NCBI GenBank assembly: GCA_033980235.1
Contig: CM067074.1
Coordinates: 36,643,723-36,707,722, forward strand
Length of the DNA stretch: 64,000 nt
From: Diadema setosum
Lineage: Eukaryota; Echinodermata; Echinoidea; Diadematoida; Diadematidae
Direction: 5' to 3'
Below the pieces are notes generated by a model, which was given only the letters and a program-made list of their open reading frames with translations, ran no database searches and was not told the origin of the DNA. The translations under genes were made by a program, and so were the position numbers. Below are positions 1-12,800 of the stretch, piece by piece. Every line of letters begins with the position of its first letter. The first letter of the stretch is position 1.

Positions 1-120
1 TTTCTCCTTTGACACTTTTGTAAGCATTAACCTTCTTCCAATCACCTCCTCACACTATTCTCGTGCAGCTGATAGAATGAAAAGAAAAAAAAAAGAGAGA
101 AAAGTCTGTGTTAGTCTTAA

Positions 121-477
121 AGGGGATGGCTAGTAACCGATCAGTGGGAATCAGTGGGAATGCTGAGGGATGATTGTTCCAATCCTTGTGGGATTCATTT
201 AAGAGTACATTATATATCTACTGTTGTGTGAAAATTATTTGCTTCAGAACGGTCTCATATTCAAGTAATGTGCAGTTTAATGCCCCGTCACTGACCAGGG
301 ACGCTTACCTGGAAACATTAAACTGCACATCACTTGAATATGAGACCGTTATGAAGCAAATAATTTTCACACAACAGTAGATATATAATGTACTCTTAAA
401 TGAATCCCACAAGAATTGGAACAATCATCCCTCAGCAATCCCACTGATTCCCACTGATCAGTTACTAGCCATCCCCT
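121..477. mobile_element. Foldback MITE with TTAA target duplication
   Basis: Two arms of about 155-160 bp, nearly identical in inverted orientation, are separated by a short spacer near 277-320. The ends read AGGGGATGGCTAG and CTAGCCATCCCCT and are flanked by TTAA at 117-120 and 478-481. The TTAA duplication fits piggyBac or Kolobok-type mobilisation; no coding sequence is present. It lies in the intron just upstream of the first coding exon of the PiT gene. Confidence 0.85.
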
Positions 478-604
478 TTAAACTGTACTCAATACCCAGA
501 CACTTCTCTTCCCTATCATTTGTCTAGTCTTTCTGTGTTCTGATATTTTGAATGTCTTGTCTTTAACTTGTCTGTTGATATTTCTAATCTCCCTCAAATA
601 TCAG

Positions 605-807
605 GAGTTGCCAAGACTCTTCTCAACATGGAAACAGTATCTTCTGTGGCAACATCACTGTTGCCCCTGACAACAGCTGGAAACCTGCTTCCCATGTCAG
701 ATGTCTTGTGGATGGTCATCGTCGGTTTTATCATCTCATTTATATTGTCTATTGCCCTTGGTGCTAATGATGTGGCCAACTCCTTTGGGACATCAGTTGG
801 AGCAAAG
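605..807 (+). CDS. SLC20A1/2: PiT exon with start codon
   Basis: A pyrimidine-rich acceptor ends at 604 (atatcag). Then come 23 nt of 5'UTR and ATG at 628, followed by 60 codons ending GTSVGAK before the donor gtcagt at 808. The reading frame is open upstream of 628, but the acceptor at 604 makes 628 the first ATG in the exon. It encodes the N-terminal segment, the first hydrophobic helix and the GANDVANS signature. Confidence 0.9.
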
Positions 808-3800
808 GTCAGTTAGTTTTAGAGACATTTGGAACACTTCATGTAGTCCCCATTCCCTATCAATATTACTTGAAATTCTGAGGTCAGGTGCTGGTGATTT
901 GGGTGCTCAACAGAATATGCGCTCACACCACTGTGGTCTTTATATGCATACATTGTCATGTTAAACTTACTGTACACTAACTATCCCTTTAAATCTGAGA
1001 AGTAGCTGGGGTGTACTCTTTAAGTGATGTGCTCAATGTTTTCATACAGCCTTCATACATAATGTCATTGAGTGCCTGCAATCACCTTGTCTGACACATA
1101 CTGTCTTGTCATATTACTATTTTGTAAAGAAAAAATATTGGAAGTGTATGAAAGTCAATTACAAAGTGTAGGCCCTATATTTCAAGTTGCATTTATGGGG
1201 CAAATCTCTTTGACATGTAATCTTCATAATCTTTTGTTCAATCTTGTTAAATTCTTCTATGAAACATTTTATTTAGTATTTACCACAACTGTATTACTGA
1301 TACTGACCATATTTTTGATATGTGGCCATAATCCGCCTCCTTTTTTTTCTGTATCCTGTTTTTGAAAGGTATTGACACTCTACCAAGCTCTGTTCCTGGC
1401 AACCATTTTTGAATCTCTTGGTGCCGTGTTGCTAGGGTCAAAGGTTGCCCAGACAATCCAAAAAGGAATCTTTAATCCAGACATGTATGTTGGGATGGAA
1501 GAGACCCTCCTAGCTGGGGAGATAGCAGCTTTAGCAGGTGGGCTATGAGTCATTTAGTGGATGGATTAAAGTTCTTTATTTTGACTTCAAAACCCTCTAT
1601 CATAAAACATTTTCCCCTTGTTTCAGTATGCATTAATCACTACTCTGTGTATGCTATTTTGTGAATGAGTGATTTATTCTTGATTGACAACCACAGTAAT
1701 GGAATGAAAAATATGAACCAGTAATATCCTTATAAAAAAAAAATATTTATTTATTTATTTTTAAGGAGAAAAGTTATAAATTCTCATACTAGCAACAATG
1801 ATATCCAGTGTATTTGTGTAATACGAAGCCATATCTTTGTGAGAAATTCATTTTACAAACATCAGCCAACTTGCAAACCTCAAAAGTGTATTGCGTATAT
1901 GCCAGGTATTCAATGTAAGGATATTCCTGAGAAGAGATGATACCCAATGTAGCATAAGCATATTTAGATTTTTTTTTTCTACTTCATATGATCATTTCCA
2001 GGACTGTGAGTTTATTTCTTTTCTTTATTGAAAAAAAAAAAAATGTTAGGTTAAAACTGACACTTATTCAAAGGGAAGGCCAGTGTAGATATGTGGTAAA
2101 AAAGCTTTAGTTGATGTCTTTGAGTACACACATTTTATATTGATGGTCAAAAGATATTGAAATGACCAGTGATTAAACAAAGCTTGGTATCTATGAATAC
2201 ACACATCGGAATTAGTGGATAGCTGGAGGCTTTTACTTTTTAGACCCCTCATCAGATGGACCAGTGAGGATTTTCCTTAATTTTTCGAAATCAACCTTCA
2301 ATTATGGTTCATTTTGTAATGTTAATTTCATTCCTTTTATCAACGTTGCTGTTGGCTACTGGGCTACTTCTGACTTTACTTTTTAGATCCGAAGCAGAGT
2401 CAAAGCAATGAAATGTTTGGTTGCAAAAAAGTCTTTTTCATTCGGAATATAAATGACTTGTCAAATGAGTACAAATGTTGTCTCACTCTGCATCCCATGA
2501 CAGCATGTGCAGTGTGGTTGTTTATAGCCACAGCTCTGAAGATGCCTGTCTCTACCACCCACAGTATTGTTGGAGCAATGCTGGGATTTCACCTTGTCAT
2601 CTTCCAGTTTGAAGGGGTAGAGTGGAAGGAAATAGGTTTTATTGGTAAGTGATAAACACCATCATGTGATGATAATGAGGATAGTTCTGTGCATTTTGCC
2701 TTATTCCTGTTTCAGTGTCATGAGACTGGACCCAATGACATTGGTTTTCTATTGGCTGCTTTCCCATTTAATACCTCTGTCACTCTCTCTCTCTCCTGCC
2801 CATTCTCATAGTCAATACTTAAAAATGATGAGACTTCTATGACTTGACATAGACCAATCTATTTTAAATTCAAAATACGTCAGTGGCAATACTGTGCCAA
2901 AGATATGTGTGCTTTGTATACAATGCCTGTCACATGAGAGTGAGCTCATTGTCATGAGTTTCCTGCTAGGCATCAATCTACAACAACAATAGAAACAGCA
3001 TCAATTTCAATATCTGATAGAAACACATGTGAGGCAAAGGTCACATAAAGTTACATCAGTCATAACACAATACATTTGATTACACACATATCAGTACTTC
3101 AGATAATTAATAGTATTTCTCTAATGAAATATGTTTATTTCATGACTGAAATGTAAAAGTCATTAATTTATAAATTAATACATAAGGAAGTATGCGCCAC
3201 TTTGTTTTGCTTTTTGTTTTTTGTTTTTTGTTTTTGCGGTTAATATCTGAATACAGGAAGGCTAGAACACATCTGGTATCATGTGTGTATTTATATGTGA
3301 AACTTTCTGACTGAATCTGAATATATTGGAAGAAATAGAACACAATTCATTCAATTAAATTCAAGACTTTGAATTTTAAAAGAACACAAATTAATTTGGT
3401 ATGAGAGTGAGATGACAGTACAGTGAAATGAATTGGCAATTATTCTTTTAACCTATTGAGGACGGGCTGATTTTGCTACAACACACATTTTCCATAGACA
3501 CTTGCCCGAGTACGTGGTACTGTATACGCTATATATTTCGCGTGGGTTTTATTTTCGCGAATTTTGCAAGTCGGGAGCTATTCGCGAAATTAACAACACG
3601 CGAAAATATTACCTTCCAAAATGAATCCCTTGCCTTGATGATACGAACATTTCAGTACTAGTATACCATGTCACGGCTTACCGAACAGACCATATAAACT
3701 GGCTAAGCTTGTTTACGTACATATAGCACGTCCACATCGAACTACTAGTATACACAGCCCAGTCGCTGTAAGAAGCATTCGCACAGCACAGTAGACGGCG

Positions 3801-6800
3801 CAATACTATTTCTGCGAGAAATTCCACTTTCTTTTGTTTTTATTTTTTTCATTGCGCCACAACATTACAAACGTGCGGCGTGTCACCCTTGATTACATGT
3901 GCGCTATAGCTCTTGCGTTTGCATGCCGCTACGTCTTTACAAGTACTGTATGTCAACTTTAGGGGCCGGGGCTTCGTATGCTCCAGCTGGTTGCCGCTGA
4001 ATTTACTCGTACCCCTCGTACCACTCGTCAGAAATCTAGCGCGATATACTTAGCCACTTCAAAAATGTTGAATTCTAACTTACTAGTTCGCAGAGTTTGG
4101 TAAGTTTTTGTCATGCAGTGTATAACTAGTATCATTCTTATTTGCTAGTAAGTTGAAAATTCACACTTTTTTTGCCACTTCATATTTTCTCTGGTCCCCC
4201 AATCGCGAATTTAACCACTCACGAAAATGTGTGACAGCGGCAATTCGCGAAAATTTATGTATGCGAAAATTATAGTGTATACAGTATACTCATGACTCTT
4301 CCTCAATGGGTTAAAGCAATTTTAATTGCTATAATAATGAAAGATAAGTTAATTAAATGTATATTCAGTGAGAAATGGAGGGATCCACTATCAAAGAACT
4401 GAACTTGTAATCTGCAGGTCCCTCAAATGTCAACACAACCCTTGATGCCAGATGTGCCACCTGGAATTCAAAGCTGTCATGTTGACATCAAACTTTGACC
4501 ATGCTATAATTTCTTGTGATTTAGTGGACAAAAGATGCACATAATTCATACATACTCTCTTATTGACCAGTCTAGAGGTTTGAATATCAGTATGTAAAGT
4601 AATTTCTTACATGTACAATGTTCCATTGACTGTAGAAGAAATCATGTGATTTAACAGAAATATGTCTTTAGTACGTGTATGTCACTATACAGTGTCACAT
4701 GTATGATGTTGAGTTTATGTTGACAATTTTCTTCTCTCATCTGTTCACTTTGCCTGTCTTTTGTGACTAATTGCAAGCTGTAAAATCAATTCTCTAAAGC
4801 AAGAAATTTTTGTGAATTGAAGGCGATGGCCTCTTTGGCAGCATGAAATTTTGTGAATTGCCTCTGGCATTCGATGCATATACACGTAGCATAGACAAGA
4901 ACTTTCGCACATTTTAATTTCCCGAATTTTGGCTCTCACCAAATGCACAGAAGTAAGATGCTCACAAAAACTTCTGGTTTTACAGTATCCTGTTCTCTAT
5001 GTTGAAAAGTTAAACAAGAAATGAAAGATAAAATGTCCCTATCAAGCTAAAGAAAGTTATTGACTACATTTGTTTTTTTTTTTGAACAGTTCTCTCCTGG
5101 GTGACATCACCGGTTTTATCTGGTCTTTGTTCTACTGCCATCTACATCATCATGAGATACTTTATTCTTACAAAGGTGGGAAGTGGCAACCTGCATGTAG
5201 AGTTATGATTCTTTATACTGTCCTTCATGCATTTATTCTTGTTAGTACGACTATTTGATTTTGAACCAAGGTTAAATTGAATTAGAGGATAAAGACCACA
5301 TTAATAAATGAACAGTCTATTCATGTTAAAGACCTAATAAAATGCTTGCAAAATGTTTTAATATGCAAAAGAAATGTAAAATATATGTCATGATTATCAA
5401 TGTAAATATGTTGTCAGTGTCGTTCCGGTTTTTATCGCTTCTAGAAACTCCCCCAAATATCACATTTTTGGAGGACCCCGTTGCAGCTTTTGCGAAAAAG
5501 ATAGTCACGTTACCAACACCCCTGAACCGATTGATGACGTATAAGCACGGAGTTGTGCTCAGTTAGCAGACGCCGCTCAGCACAGGCACTCAGATTGCTA
5601 GCTTGGTACACGCGCGTACACGATAGCTAGCCCGGTCAGGCCCGGGCCCCGCGGGATGTGCGCTCCTGGTCGACACACTGACTGTCAACATGTACGCATT
5701 ACCACGTACATTATCACTAAGTTAGCTTGCACAGATACCTGTTACCTCTAGCATAATGTCTTCCCCTATATGGGTAAACTTCGACATTGATGATGATGAT
5801 GAAGACTGCAGCTCTGACGATAGCGGAGAGGAAGAGGAGGCACATGAAGTTGAAGGGGAAGATGGGGAGGGAGAGGCAGCCGATGAACCAGAACGTTATC
5901 GTGGGGCTGCACCTTACCGATTACTCCCCCGCTGCCAGTGCAAGAGCTTATGAACATGGCACCAAGCCTGAGAATAGACCTCACGGAAACGATCGCCTGG
6001 GAAATACAGAGTGATATGTCTGGTATGCCCCCATATAGTTTAACGTTAGAAAGGATATACTGTATTCTACATGACTGACATTGTAAGTTGTAACTGTCTA
6101 GTAAGTAGATTAGAAGAACAGGCCCAGCTCGCTCACAAAGTGAGCGGCTATACCGCTACTCCGGCCGCAGCAAGCAAGCGGGAGCGTCCCGGCCGTGGCC
6201 TGGCCCGTCGGCCGGCGCTTACAAGTTAAACTACCAGTAGTAGTCTAGTAGTAGATCTAGTAGCAGTCTACTAGTAGTTATAGTACTAGTAGTAGTACTA
6301 TTACCACTATGGCACTAGGTCTAGTAGACTAGTAAGTAGTAATAGCAGAATCTTTGGTAGTAGTACAGAGGCTATAGGTGGCCTACTCTAACGCCTATTA
6401 ACGGTTAGGGGGATATGTTGTTACAGGGTGGGTCGTAAAAAAAATAATAACCAGTTTCCCATAGTCAGTTTCTGCAATATGATCAGTAATTTAGATGCGT
6501 CATTTTCTAAGAAAAACGATACCAAGAATGATCGTCAATTTTGGTCGAGTAGTTTTTGTTTTATGCTAAAAATCATACTGTGGAAGGAAGCCTAAACGCC
6601 GTGCTTATCTACCGATGAATGCCACGGTGGGGCTGGATTCACGAGTAGGTCTAGGCCTATAAAGCAGGCGAGTCGCCGTGGTATTAGTACAGACATGCAG
6701 TGGTGGTGGGGCTATCGTGAAATAGGCCCCACCGCAGTGCGCGTGCACCGTACCCGTGTGTTTATAGCAAGCAAGGGTAGGTCCTCCTAGGGTTTTATAG

Positions 6801-9800
6801 GGTTAGGTAGGGTTGTATTTATGGTTAAATTGGCCGTTAAATTAGTCGAGCCGAGGGCCATATTATGAAGTCATTTTCGCCGCATTCACGAGTATTCACT
6901 GTGAAAGGCAGCCCCACCGCCGTGCTTACCTACCGAGATGAACGCCACACGGTGGGGCTGAAACAGGCGAGTTGCCGTAGTTTAGTACAGACACGCAGTT
7001 GTGGGGCCTATTTCACGAGTTTGCCGAAAATAATGGATATCCAAGCGTACCACAGTTGTAATCTGTATTATACAGTTCATTAAATATTCTTTTGTCTAAA
7101 GGCTTAGCCAATATGACAATAGTGCAGCGCAGCACCTGCTATGCGCTCGCTAGCTCGCTCCCCCGCCAGCGCTAGCCAGTGCAGCCGCCGGCCGGCTGTC
7201 GCTGCGCTGCGCTAGCATAGCCTTGCCAGCTCGCTGGCTGCGGCAGAACGACTCCGTTCTTAGACGTCATCACAATTTAGAAGTGATAGTGCGCCGCATG
7301 CGGTGAAAGTATAGCAAGTTTTCCAAAACCGAGGAAATTGCATCCATTATGTTAACAAATATAGAACAAAATTCAGAACAGTAAAAAACCCCGCACAACC
7401 ATAGAATTACTTAGAATTTAACATTTAACATTATTACATCATTGAGAAAAAAAATGCCTAAACCATTTTATTAGGTCTTTAAGCTGCTGAGTATGCTATT
7501 CATCTGGACAAGAACTAATTTCTGAGCACATTTCAGTCATATAAGAGTTGTGTATTATGGATGTGCAGTAAGAGGATGTTATTGTTTTATCTAGATGCTT
7601 TCTCTAAACAAATGTAATCTGAAATATATTTATGATGACCTTATAAGAATTTACACTCAATATGCGCAATGACAATGCTCTCTGCAATATCTGTTGAATA
7701 TATTGTGGAATATTTTACAATGATACCACATGGTATGAGACAGTGTAGACAAAATGTAGAATTCCAGTTCTACGTATATGCTATGAGATTGCTTGATGGA
7801 CATGTTTATCAAATCCTCTGTTCTGTAGCTCTTTAAATGTTTCCTGGTTTATAATCTTGATAAAATGTACTTTTCTAGTATATCCATTTATTGATGTCAA
7901 CATAAAAACAAACAAACAAAAAACAAACAAACAACCCCCCCCAAAAAAAAAAATCCCCCCCAAAAAAAACCAACTACAAAAAAACAACAACACACACACA
8001 CAAACAAAAACACCTGGCACTACCAAAGTCATTCATCACTTTAATAATTTGTGTTATCTTCCAGTGTTTCACAAATTAAAAACCTGAAAAGTTTGTTCAC
8101 TGTGCAGTGTGGTCTCTTTGCAGAAAGAACCACTGGAGCCAGGTCTACGGTCACTACCAATCTGGTATAGCCTGGTGGTCATTGTCAACTTCTTCTCAAT
8201 ATTCTATGATGGACCTGAAGGTAACAATGCTAGACTTAGAACCACTCTTTGAATTATGCTCCGTTTACAGGTCAAATTGATGAGAGTGATGTAGTCATTC
8301 CATCTGATAGATGTAATGTACATTTACTTTGAAGTCCAATATCAATTAACTATACAGGCAACTCCCATTATAGTGAAGTCCTTGGGACTGTTTTGTTATT
8401 TAGAAGTTTGTTATAACAGAACAAATTAAGTTTATAAGTATACATAGATTATGATTTTGCACCCTTAATTTTGACATCACTGTAATGAAATTCTATTGTG
8501 ACATTGGTTATAACAGGTAGTGGAGAATTAATGCCCCATCTCACCTCTTTCCCCATAAAATGATATTAAATACAATATGAATTCTTGTTTTCAAATTTTG
8601 GTATTTACAGCTAGGGCTTTGTCCCCTAGACTCCACTTATAATGCAGGGTAATTCAAATTCTGCCACTACCCTCCTGCCACCAGTTTAGTGCCCTACTGC
8701 TGGCATTCTTGTATCAAAATATAAATGAAGGGCCATGTACCACTTCTTGTAGATATAGTGATAGCATGAGTGGCAGAGGCTTCTCAGCCTACTGTGCACA
8801 GCAGTGGAAAGGCTCTAGGTTAAATAGGCACTTCTCGACATTTCTTGTCAGTTGATTGTGAACCATCCAACTTAATGAATTCTTGCATTAGATTATGAAG
8901 CCGTTGAGGAAGATTTGATTTTGCTGTGACACACATTTCCCATTGACACCTGCCTGAGTATGCACGGGACTAGTCTTCAGTGAGGTAATGCATGATTTAA
9001 GTGCACCTTTCATAAATTCACTAGGATGCATGCTGTCACATGCACTATTGAAGCTGACACGTCAAACGCATATATTCAGTCTTGTCATTCAGCGGACTGC
9101 TTAAATGTTGCCTTTGCAAACTGCACTCATTCTAGCTACTGCCAGGATAACTAGTTTCTAATACAGTTGAGTGGCTGTCAGGTAACTATGTGAAATAAAA
9201 GCCCTGCAGTCATTACATGCCAAGTCTTACCTGGTAACCTTGATTTTGATAAGGATATAATATGTGACCGTGCATCACAAAACCAACAAAAAATCGCACA
9301 CTCTAATTATACGCAAGGACTCAACATTGGAAAGGGTCAGCCTTCAATCTTAAGTTTTTCATATTTTCGGAAAGAGCTATTCTTCTTCTTCATTATTCCT
9401 AAGTTTGTGATCATAAAATGAATGGGAAAGTGTGTTTTCAGTGGTTTTTCTACAACATTTTTATTTTTTATTTTTGTAGAGTAGTGTGATCAGGTATATC
9501 TTAGAGGCCCCTTTTCATTTTTGAAAATCCTTTGCACACTCTTCACTTTCAAAGCTAAAAACTTTTAGAAAGGATAATGCTACTGCTTTGAAAGTTGGCA
9601 TTAGTCTTGGACAGAATGTGTTAACCCATTGAGGACGGACTGATTTTGCTACAACACGCATTTCCCATAGACACCTGCCCAAGTATACTCTGGACTCATC
9701 CTCATTGGGTTAATAGAGCATTCTAAATTTCAACTTAATCTGATAATCCCTTCATGCTTGTTGCTCTGGTGGTTAACATCCTGTTTTTTGTCCCATTCAT

Positions 9801-12800
9801 TGCAGAGCTAGCACAGCTTGGTATTTAAAAGATTAAGCACTCAAATCGACCCTGTACTTCAGAGCCTCTTTTCTCAGTTCACACTTATCTGGAATGTGTA
9901 CATTCTTTCCATTTAATAATAAGATGAGTCCATTTGAATTGAGTTTAGTATACATCATTATTTAAGCTTAGAGTCTGCTCTTTCAGAAACTGCCTTTAAC
10001 TAAAAATCCATGTCTGGCATTTTTTTGTTGGTTTTGTGTTGCAGGGTCACATATATTTTTTCTTGAGAATGACATGCTTCACGCAAAGCAGTAATGTGTG
10101 TTGTTGTTTTGTAGGGCTTGGTTTCGACCTGATTCCACTGTGGGCAGTGTTTGTGATCAGCTTTGGCTCAGGATTTGTCACTGGTCTGATTGTCTGGTTC
10201 TTGGTTGTACCTCATGTCAGAAGGAAGATTACAGGTATACATCTTCAATTGATTACCACTCTATGTGAAGACTTTACAGTAAAGAAACAGTGTGCATCAT
10301 AGCCCTCTTTCAAAGATTGTGAGTAGAATTCAGTAAATTCACTTCATGAATTAAATCGACCACTATTACTGTCTTCATTCAAAGTGTGCAATTTGTGAGT
10401 CAGTGCTAATCAATTTCCAATTCACAATTGTCTTGTACAAACATGTGTTTGAATTTAAGTTACTTCTGCTCATGTTATAGGAAAATAGGTTGGATTTACA
10501 GGTAGCCAAAGTCAAATAAATGTTCATATCATGGGAGGGGGTCATTTTCGATATGAGGTTACCCTTAGAGGCATTGAGGTCATAACTAATGCTAAATCTG
10601 GAGTTTAGAAAGTTTATTAGTGTGTAAGTGAACCTATAGCAGATGAGGTAAAGATGCCTTCTTTCTGAAATGTCATGGAGCAAAATTACAATTTAGATTG
10701 CAAAGCTGTTCACTGAATGAATATCTGTAGTGAGACTCCAGTAGTACACAACTTTTTTGTAGTTTTTATTTTTTTATATCACTTTTTCTGTAGAAAGTGG
10801 GAAAAAAACCCCTGAACTTAAATGAAGGGAAAAGTTGATTAAATCATTTCATATTCAAGGCATGACAAGATGTCTTGGACACATTTCCAATATCGTGTAT
10901 GTATGTTGTAGGTAGCATAACTCTCAGTTTTTTTTATATGAATATATGTCGTTATCTAAATCTTTTCTCTTATTTGTATCACTAAGAATGATATTTTTAT
11001 TGTGATTTTGATTCTTTCTAATCTGAAGCAGGTGCACAGGTTGCAGCGCATGATGAAAATCAGTCCATCATGAAAAAAAATGTTGCATACTATTCCCATG
11101 ATGACACGAGCCTATTAAAGGCTAGTCAGGAAATGGCCACAGAGGACAGAGAGGAAGATGTGTGCAATGAATGTGACTCTACCGAACCAATCAAAGGAGA
11201 AGTAAAGAGGGATGAAGCAAGAGGGAGAAATATGGAAGAAAGACAGACTGAGCAGAGTGCAACAAGAGAAAACAAGAATTCTGAGACAGATGATGATCAT
11301 CCCCATGTCAGAGCACTGTGCTCCCCTCTTCAAATTCTCTCTGCTGTTTTTGCTGGCTTTGCTCATGGTGGAAATGATGTAAGGTGAGTATCTTTATATT
11401 GAACGATATCAGGCTTATCTAACTCAAATAATTTGATAGTGTCGGGTTAATCTAAGGCTGAGTAAGATGTTATATCAGGTGAGACTGAGACTGAGTAGAA
11501 AGACATATCGGATTAGTCTGTGACTGGGTAGAAAGAAATGTGAGATTAGTCTGAGACTGAGTACAAAGTGATATCAGATTAGTCTGAGACTGAGTAAAAA
11601 GTGATGTCAGATTAGTCTGAAACTGAGTAGAAAGTGATATCAGATTAGTCTGAGACTGAGTAGAAAGTGATGTCAGATTATTCTGAAACTGAGTAGAAAG
11701 TGATATCAGATTAGTCTGAGACTGAGTAGAAAGCGATGTCAGATTAGTCTGAAACTGAGTAGAAAGTGATATCAGATTAGTCTGAGACTGAGTAGAAAGT
11801 GATGTCAGATTATTCTGAAACTGAGTAGAAAGTGATATCAGATTAGTCTGAGACTGAGTAGAAAGTGATATCAGATTAGTCTGAGACTGAGTAGAAAGTG
11901 ATGTCAGATTAGTCTGAAACTGAGTAGAAAGTGATATCAGATTAGTCTGAGACTGAGTAGAAAGTGATGTCAGATTAGTCTGAAACTGAGTAGAAAGTGA
12001 TATCAGATTAGTCTGAGACTGAGTAGAAAGTGATGTCAGATTATTCTGAAACTGAGTAGAAAGTGATATCAGATTAGTCTGAGACTGAGTAGAAAGTGAT
12101 GTCAGATTATTCTGAAACTGAGTAGAAAGTGATATCAGATTAGTCTGAGACTGAGTAGAAAGTGATGTCAGATTATTCTGAAGCTGAGTAGAAAGTGATA
12201 TCAGATTAGTCTGAGACTGAGTAGAAAGTGATGTCAGATTATTCTGAAACTGAGTAGAAAGTGATATCAGATTAGTCTGAGACTGAGTAGAAAGTGATGT
12301 CAGATTAGTCTGAAACTGAGTAGAAAGTGATATCAGATTAGTCTGAGACTTAGTAGAAGGTGATGTCAGATTAGTCTGAAACTGAGTAGAAAGTGATATC
12401 AGATTAGTCTGAGACTGAGTAGAAAGTGATGTCAGATTATTCTGAAACTGAGTAGAAAGTGATATCAGATTAGTCTGAGACTGAGTAGAAAGTGATGTCA
12501 GATTATTCTGAAACTGAGTAGAAAGTGATATCAGATTAGTCTGAGACTGAGTAGAAAGTGATGTTAGATTAGTCTGAAACTGAGTAGAAAGTGATATCAG
12601 ATTAGTCTGAGACTGAGTAGGAAGTGATGTCAGATTAGTCTGAAACTGAGTAGAAAGTGATATCGGATTAGTCTGAGACTGAGTAGAAAGTGATGTGAGG
12701 TTAATCTGAGACTGAGTAGAAAGCGTTGCCAGGTTCATCTGAATGTTGAGTAGGTGTTGCTGGGATAGTCGTGAGACAAAGTAATGAATGTGACCGGCGA

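Noticed and set aside
568..627. Upstream extension of the PiT start (frame open from 568)
   Set aside because: No ATG in that segment, and a good splice acceptor at 603-604 cuts through it.
7781..8087. ORFs on both strands across 7900-8010
   Set aside because: Low-complexity A/C and G/T tract only.
11476..12735. CRISPR-like array of regular repeats
   Set aside because: Eukaryotic intron; there are no unique spacers, and units are contiguous and near-identical: a minisatellite.
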